Positions 5,183 to 6,252 of a DNA stretch of 6,252 nt are shown piece by piece. The stretch lies in NCBI GenBank assembly GCA_016201085.1, contig JACQDO010000177.1:1-6252 (forward strand), given 5' to 3'. Source of the stretch: Hyphomicrobiales bacterium (GTDB lineage: Bacteria; Pseudomonadota; Alphaproteobacteria; Rhizobiales; Xanthobacteraceae). Each line of letters begins with the position of its first letter. Position 1 is the first letter of the stretch. The notes beneath the pieces were generated by a model. The model saw nothing but the letters and a program-made list of their open reading frames with translations, did not search any database and had not been told where the DNA came from. The translations under genes and the position numbers were made by a program.

Positions 5183-6252
5183 ATGATGTTGTCTGACCGC
5201 CGCCCGATCCTGTTCGCCAACGCCCGCATCGTCGATCCGTCGCGCGATCTCGACATCGTCGGCGACCTGCTGATCGCCGAGGGCACGATCCGCGAGGCCA
5301 AGAAGGGCATCGGCGCCGCCGGCGTGCCGGAAGGCACCGACATCGTCGATTGCCGCGGCAAGCTGATCGCGCCCGGCCTCATCGACATGCGCGCCTTCAT
5401 CGGCGAGCCCGGCGCCGGCCACCGCGAGACCTTCGCCTCCGCCAGCCAGGCGGCCGCCGCCGGCGGCGTCACCACCATCATCTGCCAGCCCGACACCTCG
5501 CCGGTGATCGACGATCCGGCCCCCGTCGACTTCGTGCTGCGCCGCGCGCGCGACACCGCGATCGTGCATGTGCATCCGATGGCCGCCATCACCAAGGGCC
5601 GCGAAGGCAAGGAGATGACCGAAATCGGCCTGCTCAAGGCCGCCGGCGCGGTCGCCTTCACCGACGGCGAGAAATCGGTCACCAACGCGCAGGTCATGCG
5701 CCGCGCGCTCACTTACGCGCGCGACTTCGACGCGCTGATCGTGCATCAGACCGAGGATCCCGACCTGATCGGCGACGGCGTGATGAACGAAGGCGAATTC
5801 GCCGCCCGCCTCGGTCTCCTGGGCATTCCGAAAGCCGCCGAAACCGTGATGCTGGAGCGCGACCTGCGGCTGGTGGCGCTGACCGGCGGACGCTATCACG
5901 CGGCCTCCGTCACCTGCGCGGATTCGCTCGCCGTGCTGGCGCGCGCCAAGGAAAGCGGCCTGAAAATCAGCGCCTCGGCCTCGATCAATCACCTCACGCT
6001 CAACGAAAACGACATCGGGCCCTATCGCACCTTCTTCAAAATGTCGCCGCCGCTGCGCGCGGAAGAGGATCGCAAGGCGTTGGTCGAGGCGATCTCGCGC
6101 GGCCTCATCGACGTGGTGATGTCAGACCACAATCCGCAGGACGTCGAGGTCAAGCGGCTGCCGTTCGCGGAAGCCGCCGCCGGCGCCATCGGGCTGGAGA
6201 CCATGCTCGCCGCCGGTTTGCGGCTGGTGCATAGCGGCGAGATCGAGCTGAT
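5183..6252 (+). CDS. pyrC: Dihydroorotase-like protein lacking the HxH zinc motif (PyrC'-type, 3' end missing)
   Basis: Member of the amidohydrolase superfamily, usually annotated as dihydroorotase (carbamoyl-aspartate to dihydroorotate). 356 residues are visible out of roughly 430. The conserved GLIDxHxHxREP metal motif reads GLIDMRAFIGEP (65-76), so both histidines are gone (R70, F72). Other ligand positions seem kept: D161 (FTDGEK), H188 (IVHQTEDP), H239 (GGRYHAAS) and D315 (MSDHNPQD). Loss of HxH should abolish the binuclear zinc site. In Pseudomonas a comparable pyrB-linked PyrC' is inactive and is needed for assembly of the PyrB dodecamer, while another gene supplies dihydroorotase activity; the same is inferred here. 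ATG 5183 and ATG 5186 are in frame; GGTGG (5173-5177) serves either, at 5 or 8 bases. ATG 5179 is out of frame. The gene continues past the right edge. Confidence 0.93.
   Translation, partial: MMLSDRRPILFANARIVDPSRDLDIVGDLLIAEGTIREAKKGIGAAGVPEGTDIVDCRGKLIAPGLIDMRAFIGEPGAGHRETFASASQAAAAGGVTTIICQPDTSPVIDDPAPVDFVLRRARDTAIVHVHPMAAITKGREGKEMTEIGLLKAAGAVAFTDGEKSVTNAQVMRRALTYARDFDALIVHQTEDPDLIGDGVMNEGEFAARLGLLGIPKAAETVMLERDLRLVALTGGRYHAASVTCADSLAVLARAKESGLKISASASINHLTLNENDIGPYRTFFKMSPPLRAEEDRKALVEAISRGLIDVVMSDHNPQDVEVKRLPFAEAAAGAIGLETMLAAGLRLVHSGEIEL

Noticed and set aside
5179..5196. ATG 5179 as a pyrC start or a short leader peptide
   Set aside because: It reads ATG AAT GAT GTT GTC TGA, five codons out of frame with pyrC, and it sits too close to the GGTGG site to initiate well.
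4397..5992. 531-residue open frame on the minus strand across pyrB, the repeat and pyrC
   Set aside because: It lies antisense to two well-supported genes and has the His/Arg/Gly/Asp-rich composition of reverse frames in high-GC DNA. Its middle part simply translates the repeat at 5066-5170. No recognisable domain.

Overview
This window is high-GC DNA. It most likely comes from an alphaproteobacterium of the Hyphomicrobiales (Bradyrhizobium / Rhodopseudomonas / Rhodoplanes-like). The grounds are the close resemblance, from memory, of the PyrB, PyrC-like, DmeF and nitronate monooxygenase proteins to that group, the ruvX-pyrB-pyrC neighbourhood, and three intergenic repeat elements of a kind common in those genomes. 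No search was run, so the lineage is an inference.

Left block (1-1830, minus strand): a class I nitronate monooxygenase gene is followed 52 bases downstream by dmeF, a Co/Ni-type cation diffusion facilitator with a long His/Asp-rich loop, cut by the left edge. The two are probably co-transcribed leftwards.

Middle (1831-2196): a gene-free divergent intergenic region holding two structured repeats. One is a 96-base double hairpin (1942-2037). The other is a two-hairpin element (2095-2186) ending 10 bases before the next start codon.

Right block (2197-6252, mainly plus strand): a PuuE-like member of the polysaccharide deacetylase superfamily overlaps ruvX (YqgF nuclease) by one base. A small secreted, tyrosine-rich, glycine-zipper protein lies on the minus strand. 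Then come pyrB (aspartate carbamoyltransferase catalytic chain) and a dihydroorotase-like pyrC gene cut by the right edge. The PyrC-like protein lacks the HxH zinc-binding motif (Arg and Phe instead). It therefore looks like a non-catalytic partner of PyrB, as described for Pseudomonas PyrC', rather than a working dihydroorotase. A third structured repeat (5066-5170) fills almost the whole pyrB-pyrC gap.

I see no RNA genes, CRISPR array, insertion sequence or phage genes, and no clearly new defence or mobile system. The best leads are the degenerate PyrC metal site, the two-state folding of the repeats, a possible leaderless start of pyrB, and the unusual active-site motifs of the deacetylase-family protein.
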